Shown: positions 14,053 to 26,063 of the stretch, piece by piece
How positions within the stretch are numbered: the stretch's first letter is position 1
Layout: every line of letters starts with the position of its first letter
Origin: Daphnia carinata
Taxonomy: Eukaryota; Arthropoda; Branchiopoda; Diplostraca; Daphniidae
Direction: 5' to 3'
Assembly (NCBI RefSeq): GCF_022539665.2
Contig: NC_081331.1
Span: 9,579,534 to 9,643,533 of the forward strand
DNA length: 64,000 nt
Translations under genes and position numbers: made by a program
The notes under the pieces: model-generated
Seen by the model: the letters and a program-made list of their open reading frames with translations, nothing else
Told to the model about the DNA's origin: nothing
Databases searched by the model: none

Positions 14053-14082
<30 letters not shown>
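14053..14082. repeat. Poly(A) run of 30
   Basis: Uninterrupted A30 in the spacer about 600 bp past the GCN1 stop codon. Confidence 0.9.
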
Positions 14083-14085
<3 letters not shown>

Positions 14086-14542
14086 GTGTTACAAAAGTCC
14101 ATCATCATCGAACTCTAGCTGTGCAATGGAAACACGATCCCAGCCAAAAAGAGAAACATAGAATTTTTCATCCTCACCGAAAAGAAAAATGTAATCATCA
14201 AAACAAAAAACAAAAAAAAAAAACAAAAAACAATTGCTTAACACGATCAACATACTTTGCTCACGTCATTTCTTTTTGCCGGGGTTTCATCTTCTTAACC
14301 ACCATCGTCATCATCCAAGGGAAAAAAATAACAAAAAATTGCATGTTTTCCCCTTTTTTCTTCTTTCTTTTCGTGACGATGACGATGACTATCGCATTAT
14401 TAGCCAAAGTGCTTGTAACACACAAAAGACTTTGGAACAAGAAGAAAAAAAAAAAAAAAAAAAAAGATGGAGGAGCGAGGAGAATGCAATCCGTTACAGA
14501 GTCAGGGATCAAGGAGAGAGGAGAGCACGCCTTGATAACCAA

Positions 14543-14543
<1 letters not shown>

Positions 14544-14575
<32 letters not shown>
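14544..14575. repeat. Poly(A) run of 32 near the GCN1 3' end
   Basis: Uninterrupted A32 on the plus strand, 116 bp past the GCN1 stop. It would be read as U32 in a GCN1 3' UTR that extended this far. Confidence 0.9.
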
Positions 14576-14577
<2 letters not shown>

Positions 14578-14690
14578 ACAAAAATGGACCCGGATTGGAG
14601 GTTGGTAAAGGAAAAGATGTGCATGTTGTTTTTATAAAGCTGAAATGCGGATGCGTGTGTCGCCCAAAAAAAAAAAAATTTATATTTGGT

Positions 14691-17600
14691 TTACGACACC
14701 AATGTCGCGTCCAGTTCTTCTTCCTTCGTTTCGGGAAGGCTGGCCATTTTGCGCAGGACTTTGGAGATGACCTCAGAGAGCGAATCACGAGCTCCGGGGT
14801 CGAGCAAGTTGACGCAGTGCTGTTGGGTTTCGTCGTTGTGTCGCAGACGCAAAATGGTGACCAAAGCGGCCTCGCAGGCCGACCGGACGGCCGTGTTCTT
14901 CTCCTTGGTTCCGTTCACCAGCTGGGGTAGGAGGACTTTGAGGAAATCGGACGGCAGGGCCGTGTCAATGTGCCGGCCGAGATAGTGGCTCGTCTGGGCC
15001 ACCAACTGTTTCACCTCGTTGCTGGCATGATTGAGCGTCTTGGCGAACGGCTGGCTGAGCTGGGCCGGGAACGACACGGGGCTAGTGGTCGTCATCAAGT
15101 GCCTAAAGAGGAAGCCGATAGCGCGGATGCTGTTCGATACGATCGGGATTCGATCGGCCGTCAAGTAGCTCAACAAGACGCGATGCAACTTGTCTCGCCA
15201 TTCGGCCGTGTAGACCTGCTCGGCCGCTTCCTTCAAGGCGACGGAGAGAACGGCGCTCTTACCGTGGCGCAAAGTCCAATCGAGTGACGGATCGTCGTGG
15301 AGGAGACACTCGTTGACGAGGGCCTCCAGTTCGTCGGCTGGCAAACGACGGAAAAGGGCGCCCAGACATCCGGCGGCGGCTGATCGGGTCGTGTCTTCCG
15401 GATGGGACAGCATCGACTGCAGCGTCGCTAAAATGGATTTGCGGATGGGTTCGCTCATCTTGTCGCCGGCCGGGGTGATGACGCCGCGCAGGGCTTGCAG
15501 TGAAGTTTCCCTGATGGAAGAGTCGTCTGTCGTCTTGATGCTCGTGTACAACTCGTTAAAGAGCGGGTCGGCGCGAGTGTGAATCACAATCAAATGACTG
15601 AGGGCCGTGGCCGCCTTGAGACGGACCTGGCGGTTGGGATCGCTCAGCGATTTGACAAATGTCGTCTGCAACTGCGGCAGGAAAGGCTTGAGGAGAGCGC
15701 CCACCTTGGCCAGCAAGAGCGCCAGCGTTTCCAAGACGGCCACCTTGACACCGGCGCTAAATCGATCGCCAAGGATACGGATAAGTGGTCCGGTAATGGC
15801 CACCACCGACGGCTTGAGAGCTTCGGGTGATGTCAACTTAATCAGTTCTCCCAATCCTTGGGCGGCTTGTTCTTTCATCTCGGGAGGGCCGTTCAAAATG
15901 GCCTCACGATAGACGGGCAGCAAAGGCGCGATACCCTTGGAGAGGCAACAGCCAGGCAGGAATTCTTGACCTTTGAGGTCACTCATGGCAAAACGAACGG
16001 CTTGACGAAGGTCGCCGACGTGCGCCATCTGTTGAGTGGCGTCGAGGGTCTTGATGACCGAGTTGAGGGCCTCCAGAGCCGGATTCAACACGCCAGGATC
16101 ATTATCCGTCAGCAAGTGGATGAGACCGCGAAGGAGTTGCGGTACGTACTGGATGTAATCGGCTTTCGTGTGCGTGCAGAAGCCGGCCAAAAGGGAGACG
16201 GCGGCTCGGCGCAACGGCAACTTGTCCGATTTGGTCGAAGTCAACAGCTCGTCCATGATGGCCCGGATGCCTTGCTCGTCCTGCACAGAGAGCAACACCA
16301 CCTGGCAGTACTCGACTTCTTGTGCCTCCGCGGGCGTTCCAGCGGCAGCTGTGACGGCGGCCAGAAGAGCGGGTAGCAAACGGTTAAAGTGGCGAGCCAG
16401 GGCATCGCCGGCCACCGAGGCGAGAACCGACAAGGCTTTGGTATTGACCGGCGGAGCGGTCAGATGCGGGATCAAGTACGGGAGAACGACGCGCGGTTTG
16501 ATGGCCATGACTTGTCGAAGGCCGTCCAGCGCGTTCTCTCCTTGGTCGGGATCGTTGAGGGCTTCCAGCATGAACGGCAGAATGTCGTCTAGGGCCCGGC
16601 CGCCGACGGTGCTGTGAAGGCTGTCGAATGTCTTGGCCGCCGCTTGGCGTACCTCGGACAGCGGGTCGCAAAGAGCCTTGCGAACGGTCGGCACGAGGCT
16701 GTCTACGAAGGTCATGACCATCTCGCGGGACGTCGACGCCATAATTTCAGAGAGACCAATACAGACTCCCTTTTAAAAGAAAGAAAAAACAAACAAAAAA
16801 CAAATGAATAACGCATGGCCAACAAAGAACAAATTTGCATTTATTTATTTTATTTGTTTTTACCTGTCGAGTGTCCGGCTCGTCCGAGTTGAGTCCATCT
16901 TCCAAGATAGGAATGATTTCGGGCAAGACGCGCTCACCCAATTTGCGGACAAGGTCGCCCAAAGTGCGGGCAGCCACTTGCCTCTTGTCGTAGACGGAGC
17001 TGGCCAAGCATCCCAACAATAAATTGAACAGGGTGGACAGGATTTCGCGCAGCGTTCTGGGCGTGTTGGTGACAACGACCTTCCAGACGTGAAGAGCAGC
17101 CTGCCGGACGAGTAGGGCAACGTCCGAACGACCCATGTAAAGGCCGGCCAAGACGCGGTTGCGTCTCTCCGTGCCCAACGTGTCCATAATGGCTCTGTGC
17201 GATTGCTCCGTGCCAAAGTTGTCGTCCTCGCTGGCCGTCTCGGTCGTCATCTTACCGGAAACGCCGGAAATCTTGTAGAGCAAATCGCCCAGAAGCTGGA
17301 TCGAGCTGTAGCGAATACGCCAGTTGTCGTCGAAGAGGCCGAGTTCCAGTTCGGGCAAGAGCAGCATGATGGCCGTATCGGCGTACATGTTGACAATACG
17401 CTGACCGGCTCTCAGGGCCGTGTCTCTGACAAACTCGTTCTCGTCGGCCAGAGCCTTCAGGATCGACGGGATAATCTGGCTAATGTAAGGCGTGAATTCG
17501 TTCTGGAACACTCCGGGCAGGTAGATGAACATCGTTATGTAGCCGTCCTGTAAAATAAAATAAAATAAAGTATTCATTTTTTTTTTTTTTTTTTTTTAGT

Positions 17601-20600
17601 TAATACATAGTCTTATCTCCCATTGTTGTTGTGCAAGGGGGGGTTCACACGAACGATAAAAAAATATTGTTATCCAATTAACCCCGTATTTTAGTAGTTT
17701 TCAACCAAAACACGTCTGAAATAACGGTTCGATTTTTATAGATCTAATGTAATAAAAAAAAAAAAAGAAAAAAAAAAAAAAAAAACAAGAAAAAAAAGAC
17801 CGGGTAGCTTCCCTCCCCCCCCACTCTTTCTTTTGTTTTCTAGTTAATGGCTCGTGGGTCATTTAACAGATTTTTAATTGCCGGACCAGACGCGTTGGCC
17901 ATCTGACCCCGTGAAGAATTCGGAACAAAAGAAAAAAAAAAAAAAAGAAAGAAAAAAAGATTCGACGCTCTTGCATCGGAATCGAAACACTTCACCTTGA
18001 CGTGAGGGGCAATGTCCTGGCGTTCGGCCGTGGCAATAATTTCGGGCATCAGTTTGTGAAGTTTGTCGACGCCGAGGCCTCCGACAACTTCCGACAGACC
18101 CTGTGCGGCACCGGATCGGTCGACAGACGACGATTCCGACGTCAGCGTTTGCATCAACCAAGGCAGCAGATCGTCGAACGAAGCTTCACCCATTCCGCGA
18201 ACCATAGCGCCCAATGCGCGGGCAGAAACACTTCGGACATCCGGTACGGGATCCAACAGCGAAGCTTTCAATCCAGGGATAATGGTCGACAAGTATGGAC
18301 TCAAATCTTTTTGATCCGTCAACGAATACCTGCACATTATTCAAACAAATTTTAATTCGTTTTTACATCTTAAACAATTTTTCTGTAAATGATAACTCAC
18401 ATGTTGCCGATAATTTGCGCAGCCATTTTGCGAGTCTCGGTGGATCGATCTTGGAAAGCTCGCTGGACAACGGGCATGATCAAGGCCAACGACGGCGCGT
18501 CGATGAAATGGACGAATTTCGTTTCGAGCAAAGTGGCCAAACAAGACGAAGTCTTCTTAGCAGGATCTTGGAGCGCTTCCAAGAGAACGGGCACAATGGC
18601 CTGAATCTCAGGGTTACGGATGACGGAGCCAATGATCTGCAGAGCTTGAGCTCCCGCTGCTTGCACTTTAACGTGACTGTCACCGAGTACCTCAATCAGT
18701 TTTGGTACGATGCCTGGAAGACAGGACGAAAGTTGTCGTGGAGCGCAGTAAGCCATGGCTCCGAGCAGCTCAACCGAGCCGGTTTTGGTCCTCCAAGAGT
18801 CCTGTTCCAGAGCGGCCAGCAAAGAGGGCAACACCAACTTGACTCCGTGAGCACTCAGCTTGCTCATGACGGCCTTGGCCGTGTCGTCGGCTGCTTCACG
18901 GACAAATTGGTTGGTGTCGCCAAAGCAGAGGAGCAAATGCGGCAGAACGTGGACGACATAAGGCTCGAAGAGACGGCCCAGCATGGAGCAGAGCTGTTCG
19001 AAAGCAAAGAGGGCGCCTTCACGATGCCGGATGTTTTTCTTGTTCTGTATAGCTTCCGTCAAACTCGTCATGATGTCCAATTGCTTCAACGACAAAATGC
19101 CCAGGCCTTTGACGATACCAGCGATACCGTACGCAGCTCCTTTACGGTCACCGTAGTTGTTGGAAGAAAGCAACTTCTGGAGAAGACGCTGGACCAGAGG
19201 AGCGACTTCGTCCTTGATGGCCGGCACCAAGGGTGGTAGACAGTTGGCCACAGCTTCTTGGACAGGCTGCGAAGGCGTCGATAAAGCGTCAACCAACTTG
19301 TAAATGATGGGCTTGACACGAGGGTCTTCTTTCTCCAAATGGCGGGCCAAAGAGCCCATCAGAATGACAACCGACTGACGAACCGAGTCGAAACTTCCGG
19401 ATTTGGGCGCGTCATCCATAAACTTCTCAAAGACGGGCAGCAATTTGGTGATCGTCTCCTTGCCGTGCTGATCGACCATCGTCACGGCGGCGTTCAGCAT
19501 AGTCTTCTTGACACTCTCTTCTCGGTCGCCAAGTCCTTTGGGCACGAAGAACGACGCCAAACGGACAACGGTAGTATCGTCCATCAACGGGACCAAGCGG
19601 TAGAGAGCTAGACCGATTCCGGCACGAGGTTCCCAGACGTCCATCGGTGGCTGCAATTCGCGGCCAAAGTTATCCTTGACGGCCGGTGTCAGCTCTAGTC
19701 GTTCGCCATACAATTTGATGAGGCGTTTGGCTGTAGGGTCCACTTCGGCCGTGTTGAGCTGCAATGCGGACGCGAGGGCCTCGGCTCCAGCTGCCCTGAT
19801 TGGCTCCACCATGTGAGTGACATCTTCGAGTACGAGCTCGAACATATTTTTGACGGGCTGAAGTTGTGTAGCAGCCCATAGCTGTTCGCCCTTTTCGCGG
19901 ATCTCTGGAACAACATCGAACTTGGCCACCCACAGCCTGTGATTCAGATGAGTGGTAAACGTCTTGACACGATTGCGCGTCAGCACGGGCAATAGGACGC
20001 TCAAGCTGTGGAGACAAGCATCGCGAACAGAGTCGACGCTACTCTCGAGACTATCAAGCAGGCAATTAACTTCCTCATCGGTGGCCACAGCGCAGCCAGC
20101 TTTGCCACTAGCAGACGCCGCAACTTCCAGCAGGGCAGAATAGGCCGTTTGTTGTTCTCTTCCGGTAGTCGTGCCAATCAAATGAATCAGCAAATCCATC
20201 ATCTCTTTCAGAGGAAGCAAACGGGGGTTGTTCTGCGGATAAGTTTGGCCTGGCTGACCGACCGATCTCAGACCAGCGTGACGTTCGATTAACTGGATAC
20301 CCTGTGCGGCCAATGCTTCTTCTTTAGAGCTGAGTTGTTTTAAAGTACCCCGGATAAAAGGAAAGCAGTACGTGAAGGTCGGGGCGTTCAACGGAGTGGC
20401 AGTAGCGCCAACGAGCTGCTTGAGAACACGTCGTGAGGCGTCATCTAGTGATTCAGTTTCCCATGCCGGGTCCAGATCGCACATGGGTTTGACGAGACGA
20501 AGCGAGACGTGAGCAATGCTCTTAGCCAAAAGTTCCATGTCGGCTTCGAAAACTGATTTCCTCAGGTCGATCCAGAGTGGCTGAAGTAACGGAGCTGCCA

Positions 20601-23600
20601 CTGGCGAGCCCATCGCTCGCATCATCCAGGGAATCAACTGCGTCAGCTGATTGGACAGCACGCCCGGCACGTTGTCAATGGCCGACTTCAGCATGGAGCA
20701 CACCTGTCGAACAACGACATCCAACGCAGCCACTTTGCTTCTAATGGCGCTTTCTTTCTCCAACTGGACGCGGATGGCCTCTTTCTGTTTAGGAGACATT
20801 TCGGGGGCTTTCTTCTTGCCCTCTCGTATACGTTTCTCTTCCAGTTCTCGGATGAGCTGCAACTCCTCCATCTGCTCTTTGTACGAATAAGCACGCGATT
20901 CTCGCTTGATGTTTCGAGCAGCTTCTTCTTTCGCATTCTCCAAGACGCTTCTGTCGTAGAGTTCACCTTCTGGCGTTAAGAAAGTGAAGTAATCGTCGCG
21001 AGTGACTCTCAGCAACTCTTCTTGACTCAACGTGGCGCTTATGGCGTCTAGCACGTCCTTGATGGTTTCTTCGGGAGCCAATTTCATGAGTCCAGACAAA
21101 GATGCCTCTGGCCACGATCCCGGTTTGTGGTTCTTGATCAATTCCTCCTTTAACTGGGCGTAGCATCGACTCACGAGGGCTTTAGGGACCTGTCCAAAGT
21201 GTTTGACGATATAATACCAGCACAGAGGCTGAACGGAAGCAATGGCCGGATGATGAGCGGCTTTGAAACATGCTACAGCCAATTTATTATAATTCTCCTG
21301 AGATCTTCCCTTCAAGGAGGTGATGGTCTGCAAGCAGAATATCAGCGAATTGGCGTCCGTTTCGTTCAGAGTTGCAGACAGCACACCAGTTGTATCGCCC
21401 TCTTCGCGATTTCGGATGCCACTAACGACTTTGGCCGTGTGCAGGAAAATGGTGAATTCAGCAATCAATGCCAGCGAACGATCAAGAGTTGTCTTGACGG
21501 TAGGAGGGAGAATCTTTTTCACCGCTGAAGCTGCCCGTGTGCGAAGAGAGAAATTCGGTCTGGTAAGTGCAAGAATGATTGCACGGAAGTAGGGCGCCGC
21601 TTTATCACCAATCCGTTGTTCGTGAGTGACAAAAAGCGATTCGCAAAGCAAGACAACTTCGAGCCAGGTCTCTTCGTTGTACGAAGACAACATCTTTTCG
21701 TTGACAAATAACAGTTTATCTGTATCTGAAAGAATGGTCCACAACGGACCACACTGGCTTGCCGCCTGGAAATATATTACACTTTAATAGGAGCTCTAAT
21801 TTAGTAAAGGAAATTGATGATTACCTTCTCATCTAAGCTGGCGCATCGCAACAGCAGCGTAGCGGCTGATAAGCCCTCTGAAACGATAGCCGCTTGTGTG
21901 GGCTGTGCAGCTGCTCGTTCCAGGGATTTCAACAGGACAGGGATCAATTCAATTCCTTGTGGTAAGCTTTCACCGTGTAACGAGGCGGCCATGCATCGAA
22001 TATACCCTGTTCTTACTGCGGGTGTGGATGTTTTCAACGTCATGCCTTTCTTAAACATTTCCATGAGCGTTTTTGGGATCGCAGCAGCGAACCGATTAGC
22101 CCATAAAAGCAACGAAGAAAGGGCTCGGATAAGGGTTCCCTCGTGGACTTCTGTTTCCAGAATTTTGACGAAATGTTCTGCGGCATCGCAGCTCAACTGG
22201 TGGGCACCTTTCCCAGTTACGCAATGCTTGCTCAAGTGACCGATACCTTCAAGAATGGAGATCTTGTGCGAGGAAAGAGTCAACTTTCCTTCTGATCCTT
22301 GCAGAACACCAAACAACAGGTTGAGCAGATTGCGAACTGCAGTTGCCTCGCTGCATTGCTTGGCCAAGGCCTCTGTTGCAAAGGCTGCCTCTTCACGTGT
22401 AAGATCCTCTTTCGAATGGAGGCATGTGGCTATTGGTTTGGCCAAATCAGCGGCATAAGCACTCAGATCAATAGATACAGAGGCAAGCACTTGACCAACA
22501 CACCCAAGAATGATTTCCGGGCTTCTGAGCATGGCTTTAAGCAAAGCTGGAAGGAGCAGGCCTTTGAAATCGTCGTGTGTCAGGAGCTTCAAAAACGGCT
22601 TACACTGCTCCACGAAGTAAGTGTCTGGCTTCACTTTTGTGGTGATTGCTACTTTGATGAAGGAGTCTAACAACGATCGTCTCATTGACGATAATAGCTC
22701 GGCATTCTTATTGGCTTGAACAAAACTTAAGACTGCGCAGCTCAATACCAAAGATTGGAAAGATGTTTCAAGCTCACACAAGGCTTCCCAGTACTTCACT
22801 TCTGATCCGGGAATTTGTTTCCACCCCTGCACCAATCTTGAAAAGGTAATACAAATATAATTATTAAGGTTAAATTAAAATATTTGATTCCATACTTGTG
22901 GTATGCTTTTGCGGACATCTTTTTGGATCTGGAAGCCAAAATACTAGTGTATAGACATGATTGGGCTTCTACCAACTTCTGGAACGAAACACCTTTACAA
23001 TTTGAGGCATCTTTGAATCCATGAACCAGTACTTTATAGGACCAATCAAAGGCAGCAAGCAGTTCCTTTGCCAAGGTGTCCCTTTATTGTAGTAGTCAAC
23101 AGATGAAATAATAATTTTTAATTTTAAAAAAATTTTATGTCGAATTTGCTTACGATGATGCAAGATTTTTATAGGCTGTAGAATACACAGCCAATGTGTT
23201 GGAGAGATGTTGAACTGTTGCTGCATTGTGGTGTTTCAGTAATGTAAGTATGAAATCTTGTACCAATTTTCTTGAAGAATTCTTGTGGTACCTCGGTAGA
23301 GTGAAGATTAAAACTCTACACACTCCTTTAATTACACCTTCACTAACATCTTTGGAAAAATGATTAAACGAACACAATTACTATTTTTAAATAAAGAAAT
23401 TTTAAGCAAAAGTTCTAGTAATCTACAGAATTATTGTATTTTTAATATTTTTTATTTACCAGAAGATGTGTCCGAGAAAGCATCGTTAAGCGCTTTAAAT
23501 ACTTGAATACGTTCCACATAGCTTGCTGATTGTACCCTCAGCGGTAAGTCTTTCAACGCTTTCGCTAACTATAAAACAAATTATCCAAGAATTGTCAGAA

Positions 23601-23658
23601 AATGTCATTAAAAAGAAAAATTATTGATCATGTGGAGACTTACCGGTTTGTCATCCAT
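14691..23658 (-). CDS. GCN1: GCN1, activator of the eIF2-alpha kinase GCN2 (complete)
   Basis: GCN1 is a cytosolic HEAT-repeat protein that binds ribosomes (with GCN20/ABCF partners) and delivers the starvation or collision signal to the kinase GCN2. Exons in gene order: 23658-23644, 23568-23460, 23349-23154, 23081-22896, 22836-21825, 21765-18401, 18329-17996, 17547-16864, 16769-14691. All junctions are GT..AG and phases agree, giving 2659 aa against about 2671 in human. The start MDDKP is a 15-nt coding exon. HEAT-like helical repeats cover nearly the whole protein. A charged segment around residues 780-850 (ESRAYSYKEQMEEL) matches a conserved GCN1 landmark that precedes the eEF3-like region, and the C-terminal third should hold the GCN2 RWD-binding region. 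Most introns are 55-110 bp; the one at 17548-17995 is longer and carries T and A runs. The 3365-nt exon is the largest in the window. No frameshift or internal stop was seen. Confidence 0.95.
17548..17995 (-). repeat. Homopolymer-rich GCN1 intron
   Basis: This 448-bp intron, between exon 7 (ends VK) and exon 8 (starts DGYIT), contains T runs at 17577-17597, A runs around 17753-17785 and 17934-17960 and a C9 tract. It resembles the 0.5-14.6 kb block but sits inside a well-conserved gene whose other introns are short and free of such runs. Confidence 0.75.
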
Positions 23659-23802
23659 CGTGCTACAGACAATCTATTGATAACTACAATCGATATTTAA
23701 CCTTCTCTTACTGATCGATTTCCAGGTTATATGTTGATCGATTAATGGAAAGCAAGTTTTACGTGATTCAAAAATATTCGTATGAATGTGTTTGAAATAT
23801 CG

Positions 23803-23808
23803 TTTATT
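23803..23808 (-). terminator. Likely poly(A) signal of PPIL2
   Basis: AATAAA on the minus strand, 52 bp past the PPIL2 stop codon and about 145 bp before the GCN1 start codon. Confidence 0.6.
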
Positions 23809-23859
23809 TAAAGAAAACAATGTGCAATCAGTAATAGTACTATCAAGCTCATCTGAAGA

Positions 23860-26063
23860 TTACCAACTGCTAAAATTTCCGAATGAATAGCTAGCAGATG
23901 TTTTAGCTTTTTTCGGTTGAGAGCTGTTACTGGAATCAGCTCCTACCGCATCGCCGGGCCTGCAAAATAAAGAAGAACGTCTAACAATGTTCCCGGTAAA
24001 TATGAGTATATACAAATATACTTGTTGAAAACTTTTGGATTGATATATTTTCCTACACCAGATTGTTTGAAAGCCTTTAGTTCGGCTTTAGGAATAGAGG
24101 CCTTAGCTTCCTTTAACTGCTTTTCAGCTGCTTCTAGTGCCGCGGCCCTTTCAACCACCAACTGAAAACAAGCGCACATAGTTAGCTCAATGTTAGAACT
24201 TAATTGAACTTACTTTATTTCTTTACCTTTTCATCTACTTCGGCATACGGATCAGTGAATATCTGTGCAGATTCAATTAAGATATCTTCTACGGGCCGGT
24301 CTTTGTTGTCTGTGCCTATGCGTTCCATAGCACTTAGGGTTTCCATTCCACCAACGACGCGGCCGAATATGGTGTGCTTCCCATCGAGATGTTTACAGGA
24401 TCGATACGTAATGAAACTGCCGATTGAAAGAGCCAGTTTTATTTGTGATTTCCGTGTGAAAATGTTATAAGCCAAGCATTCGTACTTACAACTGAGATTT
24501 ATTGGTGTTGGTTCCTGAATTGGCCATGGATAAAATACCCCGGCCGGTATGAGATAGGTTCGGCTTGAATTCGTCTTCAAATGATCCTCCCCAGCAAGAC
24601 TCACCACCAGTACCGGTACCAGTAGGATCACCTCCTTGAATCTTTGTAACAGTTTATAAACCTCCGAAAAACACACTGCATTACATTCGTTACCATAAAA
24701 TGCTTGATCGATCTATGGAACTTCGTATTATTGTAGTAGCCTTTCTTGCACAAGTTTACGAAATTCTCACACGTTTTTGGAACCATGTCACAATGCAATT
24801 CCAGGTTCACGGGTCCAAGATTGGTGGCCAATCTAACATAACCTAAAGAACATCGATACAAGAAATATGACGGTTCAGAAAAAAAAAAACAGGTATCTAA
24901 CCTTTTTTCTTAATACGTTGATATCGAACAATGTTTTCGTCAAGAATCGCTGGTTCATGGGTAGTTTCTGGCATCATGACCGTAGACGTAAAACCGGCAG
25001 CAACGGCACCAGTGGAATAGTGAGCCTGACATACCCAAATAAAAAGAAGTAAATAGACAAAGAGCGTGACAAATGAACAACGAAATTTAACTGTAATAAT
25101 ACAGATGAATGAGTTACCGCATTAATGGAATCTGCCACTTTTTTTACGACTACGGTCTCTTCCGGGGCCGTATAGTCTTTTTCTAGTTGCTCTAGAACTC
25201 CCTTCGTTTCAGCGTTAATGTATTTGAGGCGCGCGGCAGGGTCGGTTTTTGCCCGTATAAGTTCTTTTAAAATAATGCCATATTACAACTGATTAAACTT
25301 ATATGCTCCTATGGTATGTACAGGAGGAAAAATACCTTCATCTTCAATTTTCTGATCATTTTTTACATGATGAAAATTTGCAATATTAAACTTTTCTAGA
25401 TGGGATGGGTCTTGAAGGGTAATTATGTCTTGACGAGTGAAAGGCTCATCTGTCAACAACTCTTTGAAGTTCTTAGGTTTCAAATTAAGCTGCTCTACCG
25501 CTTCATAAGAAAAAACATTGCCAGTTGTTCTGATGGCCACAATATGTGATTTGTCAGTAAACTGTTTGAACAATACTGGGCAATGGTAGGCTCCTTCTGC
25601 ATTTTTATGGTAATTCAGTTTAAGAAGATGCTTGCTTTCTAATGGCTGATGAGAAAAGAAAACATTTTTGAATACATTGTTTTTGCAATGGGTAAGACTT
25701 TAAGTAAAAAAATATATATAAGAGCTGTATGCTACATTGAATGCTTACTTTTCCTGTTACTGGATTGGTTTTGTATTTCTTCAGGTAAGGAACTATAGCA
25801 AGAAGATCAAAAACATGACCTTCAGTGTCACAAAGGGGATTTTCAAAGAGCTGAAGTGACAAAGCACAATGGTCAAATGGAAGGCGGCGAAAAGAAGCAC
25901 TGGCACTATTAGGATTGACAGGTTTCTTTCCTCCATACAATGTGCTCCATTCTGTACTTGTCAAGTACCTATAAGTTTAATGAATCTATATTATTTGAAT
26001 TTTGGTACACTGTGTAAACAAATAAATATACATTTTATCTTTCTGATGTTGTCGTTTTCCCAT
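23860..26063 (-). CDS. PPIL2: PPIL2 / CYP60: U-box and cyclophilin-like protein (complete)
   Basis: This is a nuclear U-box E3 ligase with a cyclophilin-like domain, found in spliceosomes in other animals. Exons: 26063-26032, 25968-25749, 25645-25336, 25263-25118, 25025-24902, 24842-24694, 24641-24490, 24416-24227, 24161-24022, 23959-23860. Phases join cleanly into 520 aa, the same length as the human protein. The N-terminus is [12 protein letters not shown], nearly invariant in this family. The modified U-box lies at about residues 38-115 ([13 protein letters not shown] to the HCPVLF motif). The cyclophilin-like domain begins at residue 278 with [15 protein letters not shown] keeps the catalytic-type Arg (321), and [14 protein letters not shown] and MANSG are present. 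The residue equivalent to cyclophilin A Trp121 is His387, so isomerase activity is probably weak. The C-terminus ends in the family signature FSSW after a VGKYINP motif. The gene stops 201 bp before the GCN1 start codon on the same strand. Confidence 0.96.

Larger units (their letters stand above)
518..14690. repeat. 14 kb of non-coding DNA saturated with homopolymers and simple repeats
   Basis: No convincing exon was found. The stretch is filled with A and T runs of 10-32 bases on both strands, G or C runs of 8-21 bases, and (CA)n, (GA)n and trinucleotide arrays, separated by short unique sequence. Long examples are A32 at 14544-14575, A30 at 14053-14082 and G21 at 8391-8411; another A32 lies at 123-154 on the other side of the TTC28 exon. 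All open frames here consist mainly of Lys, Phe, Ser or Pro runs encoded by these repeats. The likely setting is 5' introns of the TTC28-like gene plus the intergenic space up to the end of GCN1. Confidence 0.8.

Noticed and set aside
14544-14575. Poly(A) runs as tails of retrotransposed copies
   Set aside because: Runs occur on both strands with no target duplications or upstream gene-like sequence, and they are too many and too evenly spread.
203-14600. Many open frames of 60-170 codons on both strands in the first 14.6 kb
   Set aside because: They consist of Lys/Phe/Pro/Gly/His-Thr runs from homopolymers and CA, GA or GT arrays, lack splice-flanked structure and show no protein similarity I can recognise.
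15858-19239. Long plus-strand open frames opposite GCN1 exons (for example 172 and 314 codons)
   Set aside because: They are antisense shadows of the well-supported GCN1 exons and their translation (rich in Gln, His, Arg) has no family features.
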